Below, in pieces: positions 1 through 5,625 of a DNA stretch of 10,134 nucleotides (position 1 is the stretch's first letter; each line of letters begins with the position of its first letter). Origin of the DNA: Treponema sp. (GTDB lineage Bacteria > Spirochaetota > Spirochaetia > Treponematales > Breznakiellaceae). The stretch spans positions 1 through 10,134 of the forward strand of contig JAISRW010000118.1 of NCBI GenBank assembly GCA_031273405.1, in the 5' to 3' direction. Position numbers and translations under genes: made by a program. The notes under the pieces were generated by a model. It saw nothing but the letters and a program-made list of their open reading frames with translations. It did not search any database and was not told the DNA's origin.

Positions 1-213
1 GCGCCCAATTTTTGGACCCCAGGTCCGTTCTAGTTCGCATATTCTGCGGGTCAAGTTTAGCGCAAGCGGCGGAGTTGTTGATTCGTGTTTTAGACTAAAC
101 ACGGTACCGGCAGTTACAACCCGCATAGGCGGCCCCGATAATCGTGGTTTTCATGGTTTTTGGATAAAACCATGAAAACCTGCAAGGGCAATCGGACCGA
201 AGGTCAGCGGTTC
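1..213. other. intergenic region with repeats, no gene seen
   Basis: No convincing coding frame is present. One frame is open from base 2 to 174 but its translation resembles no protein and it runs through repeat sequence. A short hairpin with GGACC arms lies near bases 16-28. The right half holds a type C palindromic repeat (129-190) followed by a degenerate type B unit (192-213) that abuts the stop codon of the FAD gene. Confidence 0.6.
129..190. repeat. dispersed palindromic repeat, type C, copy 1
   Basis: It contains a perfect 15-bp inverted repeat (146-160 and 166-180, arm GGTTTTCATGGTTTT) around a 5-base loop, ending in GCAAGGGCA. A diverged copy with the same flanks (GCGG, CCCG, ATCGTG upstream; GCAAGGGCA downstream) lies at 9387-9454. 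It sits 33 bases past the stop of the minus-strand operon and could form a stable 3' mRNA hairpin. There is no T-run after it in the minus direction, so it is not a standard intrinsic terminator. Confidence 0.7.
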
Positions 214-1452
214 CTAAACAACCCACTTATACTCGCCGTTGTTCTCCATGCCGTAGAAGTCGGCGTAGCTCAGCTTCCATAGAGGTTTCTCAAACTTGTC
301 CACGGGAATCTTGTTTTTGATGAGATGCTGCCAAAACCCGGAGCCGCCGATTTCCCCCTGGAGTATAACCCCCGCAACGGCGTCTTCCCTGAGAATGAGC
401 TTCCGGTAATTTTTGCGATCCTCTTTGACGAGTACCTCGTCCCCGTCCTGGGGGTTGATGGCCCCAACGGAAAGGGAAAGGAGGCCGAAAAAGTTTACCG
501 TGTTTTTTAAGGCAAAGCGGTCGTCGTAGGGCCAGCGGGTGCCGGTCATGTTGTAAGCGGCGATTTCTCCCTGCTTTTGGGCGTTAGGCCAGATCCCCGA
601 AAGCCCCGCCGCGTCTCCGGCGGCGTAGATGCCCGGCACATTGGCCGCCAGGTAATCGTCCACCACAACCGCCCGCTCTGTTTTGACGCCGCTCCCCTCA
701 AGGAAGGCTATGGCGGGCCTGACTCCCACGGCCATGATCACCATGTCGCAGGGGACGCTGTTGCCGTCGTCGGTCTCCAGGGCGCTTATGTTGCCGCCGC
801 CGCTTCTGGTGTTTACTACCTTTCGGGCCAGGCGGAAGGCCACACCCTTAGCCTCGAAAAGCCGCTGGTACGCTTCGGCCGCGTGGGCGTCAAGGTTGAT
901 GGCAAGGGCCGTCGGGGCCATTTCGATCACCGTAATATCAAAGCGCCGGCCGGTTTTTTCCCCGTATTCCAAAAGGCCGTAAACCGCGTCAAGCCCCACA
1001 AGGCCCGCGCCGATAACGGCGATCTTCAGTGCGTCCTTTGCGGAGGCGGCAATAGAGCGGGCGTCGTCAAGGTGACGGAGGCCGAAGGCGTTCTTCGCCG
1101 TCCTGAGTTCGCCTATGGGAGGCGTCACGCTGTTGGCGCCTGTGGCGATGAGGACGGTGTCGCCGGAGGCTATTTTCTCGTCCCCCGAGTATACCGCCTT
1201 AGCGGCCCCGTCAAGGCGGGTGACGGTTTTGCCCTTGATCCACCGGATGTTTTTCGAAGCCAAAAGATCGTCGTTGATAAAGTTGAGGCTCAGGGCGTCC
1301 CGTTCCCCTGAAATAAATTTGTGGAGCATGCACCGGGAATAGACTTCTTCGTCCTGTGACACGATGACCACCGTATCCCCTGGCTTCTCCTTCACTATGG
1401 TTCTGGCCGCCATGATTCCCGCGGCCCCGGCGCCTATAATCACATGGTTCAT
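214..1452 (-). CDS. FAD-dependent NAD(P)H oxidoreductase of the cooS-cooF operon
   Basis: A 412-residue protein of the pyridine nucleotide-disulphide oxidoreductase fold (class related to NADH oxidase and NirB/rubredoxin reductase). The FAD-binding GAGAAG is at residues 7-12, an ATG motif at 103-105, a second GAGLVG for NAD(P) at 148-153 and the FAD-ribityl motif AAGDAAG at 277-283. The acidic residue E177 at the end of the second NAD-domain strand suggests a preference for NADH. A Cys (C41, in YSRCML) lies near where NADH oxidases carry their redox cysteine. The start ATG overlaps the stop of the ferredoxin gene by ATGA (1449-1452) and is preceded by GAGGGGGT, so translation is probably coupled. 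Genes of this kind next to cooS and cooF are known in other anaerobes and are thought to pass electrons between the ferredoxin and NAD(P)H. The cytoplasmic location and partner are inferred from the operon. The physiological substrate depends on what the CooS homologue does. Confidence 0.9.
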   Translation of the reverse strand: MNHVIIGAGAAGIMAARTIVKEKPGDTVVIVSQDEEVYSRCMLHKFISGERDALSLNFINDDLLASKNIRWIKGKTVTRLDGAAKAVYSGDEKIASGDTVLIATGANSVTPPIGELRTAKNAFGLRHLDDARSIAASAKDALKIAVIGAGLVGLDAVYGLLEYGEKTGRRFDITVIEMAPTALAINLDAHAAEAYQRLFEAKGVAFRLARKVVNTRSGGGNISALETDDGNSVPCDMVIMAVGVRPAIAFLEGSGVKTERAVVVDDYLAANVPGIYAAGDAAGLSGIWPNAQKQGEIAAYNMTGTRWPYDDRFALKNTVNFFGLLSLSVGAINPQDGDEVLVKEDRKNYRKLILREDAVAGVILQGEIGGSGFWQHLIKNKIPVDKFEKPLWKLSYADFYGMENNGEYKWVV

Positions 1453-1910
1453 ACCGCCACCCCCTCAACTTCTTCCACATGGAGGGCCTTTTTCGGACAG
1501 GCCTTCACGCAGTTCGGCTCCTCGTTGTCGTTCTTGCAGAAATCGCATTTGAGGATCCTGCTATGAGTCACCTTATCGGGTTTAACGTTTCCGTAAGGAC
1601 AGCTCATGACGCACATGAAGCAGGCGCCGCACCGCTGCTCGTCGTACTGTACGTGACCCGTGGCGCTTTCCTTTTTGAGGGCCCCGGACATGCACGCCAT
1701 GACGCAGTCAGGCTGGGAACAGTGGCGGCAGAACACCGGTATATAGCCGCCCCTACCGTTGGTCACGATTACATGGCGGGCTTCGTTTTTAGGGTCCAGG
1801 AGATCCAGATCGTAGATTGTTCCCGAACAGTCCCGGTGGGCCTGCATGCAGGCAATGGTACAGTTTTTACAACCGTCGCATTTTTCCTGATCAATAAAAA
1901 TTCTTTTCAT
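1449..1910 (-). CDS. cooF: CooF-type four-cluster ferredoxin
   Basis: A 153-residue iron-sulfur protein of the CooF/HycB/DmsB type. Four cysteine sets are visible: C11-C14-C17-C21, C61-C64-C69-C73, C94-C97-C100-C104 and C122-C125-C134-C138. That is enough for four [4Fe-4S] clusters and matches the family's usual pattern and length. CooF is the electron carrier that docks on CO dehydrogenase and passes electrons onward. Here the next partner is most likely the FAD oxidoreductase encoded immediately downstream, because no hydrogenase genes are visible. The start ATG (1910) has AAGGAA 8 bases upstream and overlaps the stop of a tiny upstream ORF by ATGA. Its stop TGA overlaps the next start by ATGA. 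No signal peptide or membrane segment is seen, so it should be cytoplasmic. Confidence 0.92.
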   Translation of the reverse strand: MKRIFIDQEKCDGCKNCTIACMQAHRDCSGTIYDLDLLDPKNEARHVIVTNGRGGYIPVFCRHCSQPDCVMACMSGALKKESATGHVQYDEQRCGACFMCVMSCPYGNVKPDKVTHSRILKCDFCKNDNEEPNCVKACPKKALHVEEVEGVAV

Positions 1911-1957
1911 AGTGTAGTTCCTTTCATAATCCTCTTATGGTTCCTTTCATAGTCCTC
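1907..1957 (-). promoter_or_regulatory. tandem ribosome-binding/mini-ORF leader of cooF
   Basis: The cooS-cooF gap contains an 18-base segment repeated with a 23-base period (plus strand 1917-1934 and 1940-1957, one mismatch). On the minus strand each copy reads GAGGAxTATGAAAGGAAC. This makes two tiny ORFs: eight codons from ATG at 1950 (MKGTIRGL) and six codons from ATG at 1927 (MKGTTL). Each ends in a TGA that overlaps the next ATG, the second overlapping the cooF start at 1910. The AAGGAA inside each copy can act as ribosome-binding site for the following ATG. Translation of the mini-ORFs is inference; the duplication and overlaps are directly visible. Confidence 0.6.
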
Positions 1958-1966
1958 ATTCCCGCC

Positions 1967-3853
1967 CTATATCTTCAGGGCCGCGCGTTTTTCAAGGATG
2001 ATCCGCTCAAGGATCTCCGCCGATTCTTTGGCGTCGCTGTTGATGATCACCCTTCCGCCGGTAAGGGACTGCATATCCTGGCAGAGCACCTGGGTGGCGA
2101 CCTTGCTGCCGGTCACATAGGGCGGCAGCCCCAGATGGAGGGGCAGCCCCAGGGCGAGGCCGAAGCAGCCGTCCGCCAGGGCCTGCTCCTCAAGCCACTG
2201 GGCCGCGGAGAGTACCAGGGGAAGCTGGGGCATGTCGATGCCGATGGCCTCCGCGAGTTCGGTTGCCACAATTTCGAGCCGGCCTATGGCGAGGCAGGGG
2301 CCGAAATTGAGCACCGGGGGGATGCCCAGCTTTCTGCAGACCGCCCTGAGCCTGGGTCCCGCAAGATCCGCCGCATCTGGGATCATGAGGCCGCAGTTTT
2401 CGATGCCTCCCGAGGAACAGCCCGCCGTGAGGACAATGATGTCCCTGGCAATAAGCTCCCTCACCAGGCCGACGGTAAGAACGTCGTGGCCGCCTGATAC
2501 CAGGCTGGAACAGCCCACCACCCCGGCCACGCCCTTGATGTCGCCTGAGACGATAAGATCGATGAGGGGCTTCCAACTGCCGCCCAGGAATTTTTTAAGC
2601 GAAACCTCGCTTACCCCGGTGATGGTGTTTTCGTAACCGTGTCCGGGAAGCAGGTTAAGCTTTACCTTGGGCCGCCTCTCCCTGTAGGCCGCTATTACCT
2701 TGTCGATTATCACGTCGCTCTGTTTTGCCCGTTCGGCAAAGCTAAAGGGGATGAATTCCGCGTTGGCCTTCTTGGCCACGTCGTCAACGCAGATCTGCTT
2801 GATGAGCAGATCGTCGCAGACGGTCTCAATACCCGGCAGGGTACAGTTGAATTCGGAAATCACCGCGTCAATGCCGCCTGAGGCGAGGATGGCCTCGGAA
2901 GTATAGTTGTTTCCGGCGTGGCCGTCGAAGATGCCGGTATAGTGGGCGCCCCGGAGCTGAAGATCCTGGCCCACGCAGGTACAACCTACCAGCTTAAAGC
3001 CCTTGGCGCCCGCGGCAACGGCCTTGGCGATCACGTCGCTCTGGGTAAGCCGTTCCTGCAAATGCACAAACATGGTGTGCTGGTGGCCGGTGATCATGAT
3101 GTTGATGTAGTCAGGATCGATAACCCTGAGCCCTACCGGCGCTGGCCTGATCTCCGGCTCCCCCAGGAGCACGTCGTTGAGGAGATTGGTAAGGGTAAGG
3201 CCGTAGATCCCTGTGGATATGCCCAGCTTGAGACAGTCCAGGAGCATGTTTACCGGGTCGGAGTTAAGGTTGGTGGAACACTTGACCACCCCCTTAAAGA
3301 CCTCGCTCTTGGCGCCTCCGGGGAGTATGCCCAGTTCCTTCCAAACCTTGAAGCGGGGCGGATAGGCCATTTTTTCCACCAGATCCATCTTGACATACTC
3401 GGGTTTGTAAAGGTCGTCGAGCACGGCGTTAGCGACATTGAGGGCCTTCTCGTGTTCGTCCTTCCCCGAAACGCCGAAGAGCTTACAGAGCCGTTCCAGT
3501 GCGCCGGGCCCCTTGAGCTTCCCCTTTTCGAGGGCCGTGTTTTTAAGGTTGAGGGCCGTATTCTCCACTACGTGAATATAACAGCCCGAACCGGAAGCCA
3601 CGGCCCGGAGGAGGTTCCGGGTAACAATTACATCCGGCCCGGCGCCGCAGATCCCCCTGGGCGCCTCCGGGCTGATGCGGCAGGGGCCGTTGGCGCAGAG
3701 CCTGCAGCACACCCCCTGGAGGCCGAATCCGCATTTCGTCTCCTGGCTTTCCACCCTGTGGTGGCTTGTCTCCATAGACAGGCCGGCGATAAACTCTTCC
3801 AAAGGTTTATCCGCGCTGGCGCAGGTTGTACATCCGTAACAGCTTTCGATCAT
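1967..3853 (-). CDS. cooS: CooS-type Ni-Fe carbon monoxide dehydrogenase homologue, catalytic residues divergent
   Basis: A 628-residue homologue of the homodimeric anaerobic CO dehydrogenase catalytic subunit, of normal length. Cluster ligands are recognisable: D-cluster C41 and C49; B-cluster C50, C53, C58 and C69; C-cluster candidates H257 (GHQH), C293, C337 (FNCTLP), C448 (GVVGCSS), C479 (TAGCSS) and C520 (FGPCLA). However, the classical AHSxHGRH segment is replaced by CYIHVVEN (residues 91-98). The four proton-relay histidines (H93, H96, H99, H102 in C. hydrogenoformans CooS-II numbering) align with Y92, V95, N98 and L101. The catalytic lysine of the EKAVAIG motif aligns with Q557 (EEQALADG), and the C-cluster CCT motif reads CTC. 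Classical enzymes interconvert CO and CO2. This one may be a deviant member with another reaction, as described for CooS-V of C. hydrogenoformans. The start is supported by GGAGG five bases upstream. It lies 103 bases after the Rrf2 gene and 56 before cooF. Family assignment is firm, activity is not. Confidence 0.9.
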   Translation of the reverse strand: MIESCYGCTTCASADKPLEEFIAGLSMETSHHRVESQETKCGFGLQGVCCRLCANGPCRISPEAPRGICGAGPDVIVTRNLLRAVASGSGCYIHVVENTALNLKNTALEKGKLKGPGALERLCKLFGVSGKDEHEKALNVANAVLDDLYKPEYVKMDLVEKMAYPPRFKVWKELGILPGGAKSEVFKGVVKCSTNLNSDPVNMLLDCLKLGISTGIYGLTLTNLLNDVLLGEPEIRPAPVGLRVIDPDYINIMITGHQHTMFVHLQERLTQSDVIAKAVAAGAKGFKLVGCTCVGQDLQLRGAHYTGIFDGHAGNNYTSEAILASGGIDAVISEFNCTLPGIETVCDDLLIKQICVDDVAKKANAEFIPFSFAERAKQSDVIIDKVIAAYRERRPKVKLNLLPGHGYENTITGVSEVSLKKFLGGSWKPLIDLIVSGDIKGVAGVVGCSSLVSGGHDVLTVGLVRELIARDIIVLTAGCSSGGIENCGLMIPDAADLAGPRLRAVCRKLGIPPVLNFGPCLAIGRLEIVATELAEAIGIDMPQLPLVLSAAQWLEEQALADGCFGLALGLPLHLGLPPYVTGSKVATQVLCQDMQSLTGGRVIINSDAKESAEILERIILEKRAALKI

Positions 3854-3881
3854 AATACCCTCCGTAAAACGAAAAATTATC

Positions 3882-3920
3882 GAGCTTTTCCCAAAACTCG
3901 GTTGGTTTTGAGAAAGCCTC
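3882..3920. repeat. hairpin repeat, type A, copy 1 (possible attenuator upstream of cooS)
   Basis: An imperfect inverted repeat: arm GAGCTTTTCCCAAAAC pairs with GTTTTGAGAAAGCCTC around a short loop. It is nearly identical to 4606-4645. On the minus strand it lies between the Rrf2 stop and the cooS start and is followed by GATAATTTTTCGTTTT, so it resembles a weak intrinsic terminator or attenuator. It could separate regulator transcription from the operon. A weak promoter-like pair (TTAAAC, 18 bases, TATAGA) reads toward cooS just upstream of it, around 3920-3950. Confidence 0.6.
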
Positions 3921-3956
3921 TATCTATACCGGATTAAAATTATCCAGTTTAAGACT

Positions 3957-4355
3957 CTAAAAAATTTCCGCCAGGGATTTTTCCCGAAGATGCTTTAGTA
4001 TGAGAACCTGGATTCGGGAAAACTCGCCGTGAACCTTGCAGCGCCTGCTCCCCTTCCCGTTCATGGGGCAATCGGCCCCGTGGCCGAGACACTCGCATAG
4101 AAGCAGATCCCCGTCCACCGCGGTAATTACGTCAAAGAGGGTTATTAAGCGGGGATCCTTAACCAAGGCATAACCCCCGTCAACACCCCGGTAGCTCAGG
4201 ACAATGCCGGCTTTTTCAAGCTTCTTAAGGATTTTATACGCATACTGATGGGGAATTTGTTCACTTCCACAGATATGGCGGACATTTTCCCTGCCCATCC
4301 GGCTGAGAGCCCTGATAATACGGACGGCATAATCCGCCTCTTTGGTGATGAACAC
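3957..4355 (-). CDS. Rrf2-family transcriptional regulator (NsrR/IscR type)
   Basis: A 132-residue protein counted from GTG at 4355. The N-terminus ITKEADYAVRII and the winged-helix segment IPHQYAYKILKKLEKAG followed by YRGVDGGYAL are typical of the Rrf2 family, which usually starts two to five residues before such a motif. The frame is open upstream to an ATG at 4535. That 60-residue extension is not family-like and contains the promoter, so it was rejected. Cysteines C87, C89, C96 and C106 sit in the region where IscR and NsrR bind an iron-sulfur cluster. With C89, C96 and C106 the spacing is C-x6-C-x9-C, so cluster binding is plausible but the spacing is not that of either model protein. 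It precedes the cooS-like operon on the same strand and probably controls it in response to a redox, iron-sulfur or nitric oxide signal; the signal is inference. Confidence 0.88.
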   Translation of the reverse strand: MFITKEADYAVRIIRALSRMGRENVRHICGSEQIPHQYAYKILKKLEKAGIVLSYRGVDGGYALVKDPRLITLFDVITAVDGDLLLCECLGHGADCPMNGKGSRRCKVHGEFSRIQVLILKHLREKSLAEIF

Positions 4356-4361
4356 AATAAC

Positions 4362-4390
4362 AATATACAATACTGGATGATATTTATCAA
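4362..4390 (-). promoter_or_regulatory. promoter of the Rrf2 gene
   Basis: On the minus strand TTGATA (4390-4385) is followed after 17 bases by TATATT (4367-4362), a strong sigma-70-like match. The expected start of transcription falls about at the GTG codon (4355), and no ribosome-binding site is visible before that codon, so the transcript may be leaderless. Three copies of ATTGT spaced 6-7 bases overlap the -10 box and start (4354-4371) and might be part of an operator; that is speculative. Confidence 0.6.
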
Positions 4391-4605
4391 GTTTTTCGGG
4401 ACATTTTTTCTGAAAATGCCGGCGGGACCGGCCGCCGATCTCATGACCCCTTCGGGCCGCTTCACACGGGGCGCCTTGGGTGGACATCTTCCTTCCTTGG
4501 GCCGGCAAACTGAAGGTTCGTGTTTTAAAGGTCAAAAAAGTAAATACAATGGCCCTGGCCCTCTTGACTATTTTTTCCGGTTTTGATATCTTTTTTAGGT
4601 TAATA

Positions 4606-4645
4606 GAGCTTTTCCCAAAACTCGGTTAGTTTTGAGAAAAGCCTC
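4606..4645. repeat. hairpin repeat, type A, copy 2
   Basis: Nearly identical to 3882-3920: one substitution in the loop and one extra A in the right arm. The two copies flank the Rrf2 gene in the same orientation about 725 bases apart. The remaining gap between the Rrf2 promoter and the tRNA (4391-4605) shows no gene. Confidence 0.8.
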
Positions 4646-4659
4646 AGTAGTTCAGAAAT

Positions 4660-4689
4660 TTGACATTCTGGACTTCTTTGTTTTCTAAA
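4660..4689 (+). promoter_or_regulatory. promoter of tRNA-Asp
   Basis: A perfect TTGACA (4660-4665) is followed after 18 bases by TCTAAA (4684-4689). Transcription would start at about 4696, the first base of the mature tRNA, leaving little or no 5' leader. Confidence 0.5.
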
Positions 4690-4695
4690 ACACCG

Positions 4696-4770
4696 GGGGG
4701 CGTAGCGAAGTTGGTTTATCGCGCTGGCCTGTCAAGCCGGAGATCGCGGGTTCAAGCCCCGTCGCTCCCG
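4696..4770 (+). tRNA. tRNA-Asp (anticodon GTC)
   Basis: A complete cloverleaf of 75 bases. Acceptor arms GGGGGCG and CGCTCCC pair with one G-U; the D stem is GCGA/TCGC; the anticodon stem CTGGC/GCCGG carries loop CTGTCAA with anticodon GTC; the T stem GCGGG/CCCGT encloses TTCAAGC. The discriminator base is G. The 3' CCA is not encoded. Confidence 0.96.
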
Positions 4771-4784
4771 AGATGGTTTTATAA

Positions 4785-4813
4785 CGGGCAAATATGGAGC
4801 CCGGAGCCTTTTT
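4785..4813 (+). terminator. probable terminator of tRNA-Asp
   Basis: A short stem CGGGC (4785-4789) / GCCCG (4799-4803) with a 9-base loop is followed after five bases by TTTTT (4809-4813). It lies 15 bases past the tRNA. The stem is short, so termination may be weak. Confidence 0.4.
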
Positions 4814-4964
4814 ACGGACCCGAAGAAGGCGGTCTTCGCTGTGAATAAGGGTTAAAAGTCCGCTTAATACGGCTGCCGGAGAATTGAACTCTTCTCAGAG
4901 GAGGTCTCCGGTCCGTTTCTTTTTCCGCCGGGGTCTTTTTTCCTTTTGGCTGGTCCTCCTTCGG

Positions 4965-5084
4965 CATCTCACCTTGAGTAATAGCCGTTGTAACGGCATG
5001 TGCCATGCCTGCCGGTGGGTGCTTGTATTTTTTAAGCAGCCGCTTAACCGCCACAGGCATACCGGCACGGGCCGCTGTCTTTAT
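4965..5084 (-). pseudogene. relic of the C-terminus of a type I restriction enzyme HsdR
   Basis: The minus strand encodes KTAARAGMPVAVKRLLKKY followed by KHPPAGMAHAVTTAITQGEM. This matches the pattern seen at the end of HsdR subunits (roughly RxxARAKMRVxVKRLLKKYxYPP...AVxTVxxQxE). It starts after an in-frame stop at 5085-5087, and the rest of the roughly 1,000-residue protein is absent. Beyond the motif the frame continues to 4812 with low-complexity charged residues unlike HsdR. It is therefore a fragment of a lost restriction system. It lies between tRNA-Asp and a MITE-like element, a typical place for decayed mobile islands. Recognition is from memory of the family pattern. Confidence 0.6.
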
Positions 5085-5098
5085 TCATGCCGAAGGGG

Positions 5099-5353
5099 TT
5101 TAATACCCATATGCGTTTACTTTACAAAAATTTAACCACGGACCACCCGGACACCACGGACTTTTGCTTCGATATTCAGAATTTACACTTGAATTCTTTA
5201 TCTGTTTGTGAGAAAGATAGAGAAAAGTATAGATGAAAACACTATTTTATTGTCGTTCTCTCTATCCGTCCGTGTGGTCGAACCATCGAACCGAAGGTTC
5301 GCGGTTCGATGTGAGGTCTGTGGTTAATAAAGAAACTAAGTAAACGTATTAAT
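5099..5353. mobile_element. MITE-like element with terminal inverted repeats
   Basis: The left end (5099-5145) and the reverse complement of the right end (5313-5353) share TTAATA, CGTTTACTT and TTAACCACxGACC in the same order, with an 8-base extra segment in the left copy. The interior has no coding frame. It contains paired GGACCACCCGG- and CCGTGTGGTC-like segments and a type B repeat (5278-5311). Structure and size fit a non-autonomous miniature element; no transposase is seen in the window. Confidence 0.5.
5278..5311. repeat. dispersed repeat, type B, copy 2
   Basis: Contains ATCGAACCGAAGGTTCGCGG and the flanking TTCGATG, itself partly palindromic. Related copies are at 192-213 (degenerate), 8391-8419 (opposite orientation) and 9356-9386. 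Confidence 0.7.
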
Positions 5354-5625
5354 CCAATCACAGTACCGGCAGCCTGTTTAGTTTAAAACAAGGATAAAAA
5401 CCACAAGACGGCGCTGAAGGAGGGGAGCAAGAGAAGGGTGGGATCGGGGACTCACGGTTTGATCGGTCTTGAGACGCGAAATAGCAACGAGAGTGTTTGC
5501 ATTTTACCATTATAACTGTATACTCTGAATATACCGGGGAGCGGGTTTTTGAGATCCGGCTTTAATCAGGCTAATCGAATGATCTTTGAAAGCGCGGTAA
5601 ACCCCTGGGGGAGAAAGATTGCGGT
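5354..5625. other. intergenic region before the histidine kinase
   Basis: No coding frame is supported. It starts with AT-rich repeat-like sequence (GTACCGGCAG near 5363, also at 104) and ends with the kinase promoter and ribosome-binding site. Together with the element at 5099-5353 it makes a stretch of about 540 bases without an intact gene. Confidence 0.6.
5497..5524 (+). promoter_or_regulatory. possible promoter of the hybrid histidine kinase
   Basis: TTGCAT (5497-5502), a 16-base spacer and TATACT (5519-5524) face the kinase gene. This would give a 5' leader of about 95 bases. A GGGGGAGA ribosome-binding site lies at 5607-5614, 11 bases before the ATG, a rather long spacing. Confidence 0.45.

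Noticed and set aside
2..174. Frame open from the left edge to base 174, possibly the end of an upstream gene
   Set aside because: It passes through the palindromic repeat and its translation looks random; not enough to call a gene.
146..180. Perfect 15-bp hairpin as an intrinsic terminator of the cooS operon
   Set aside because: No T-run follows it in the minus direction and a related copy occurs inside a coding frame, so it is better described as a dispersed repeat, though it may still stabilise the mRNA end.
577..1311. Open frame of about 244 codons on the plus strand opposite the FAD oxidoreductase
   Set aside because: No recognisable domain; explained by GC-rich codons of the true gene on the other strand.
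2918..3937. Long open frame (about 339 codons) on the plus strand opposite cooS
   Set aside because: It is a mirror of the codon bias of cooS. Its translation shows no family motif, while the minus strand has unmistakable CODH motifs.
4356..4535. 60-residue N-terminal extension of the Rrf2 regulator from ATG 4535
   Set aside because: The extension is basic and not family-like, has no clear ribosome-binding site, and overlaps a near-consensus promoter for the shorter gene.
3882..4645. Two similar hairpin repeats as a CRISPR array
   Set aside because: The copies are 725 bases apart with a gene between them, with no regular spacers and no cas genes.
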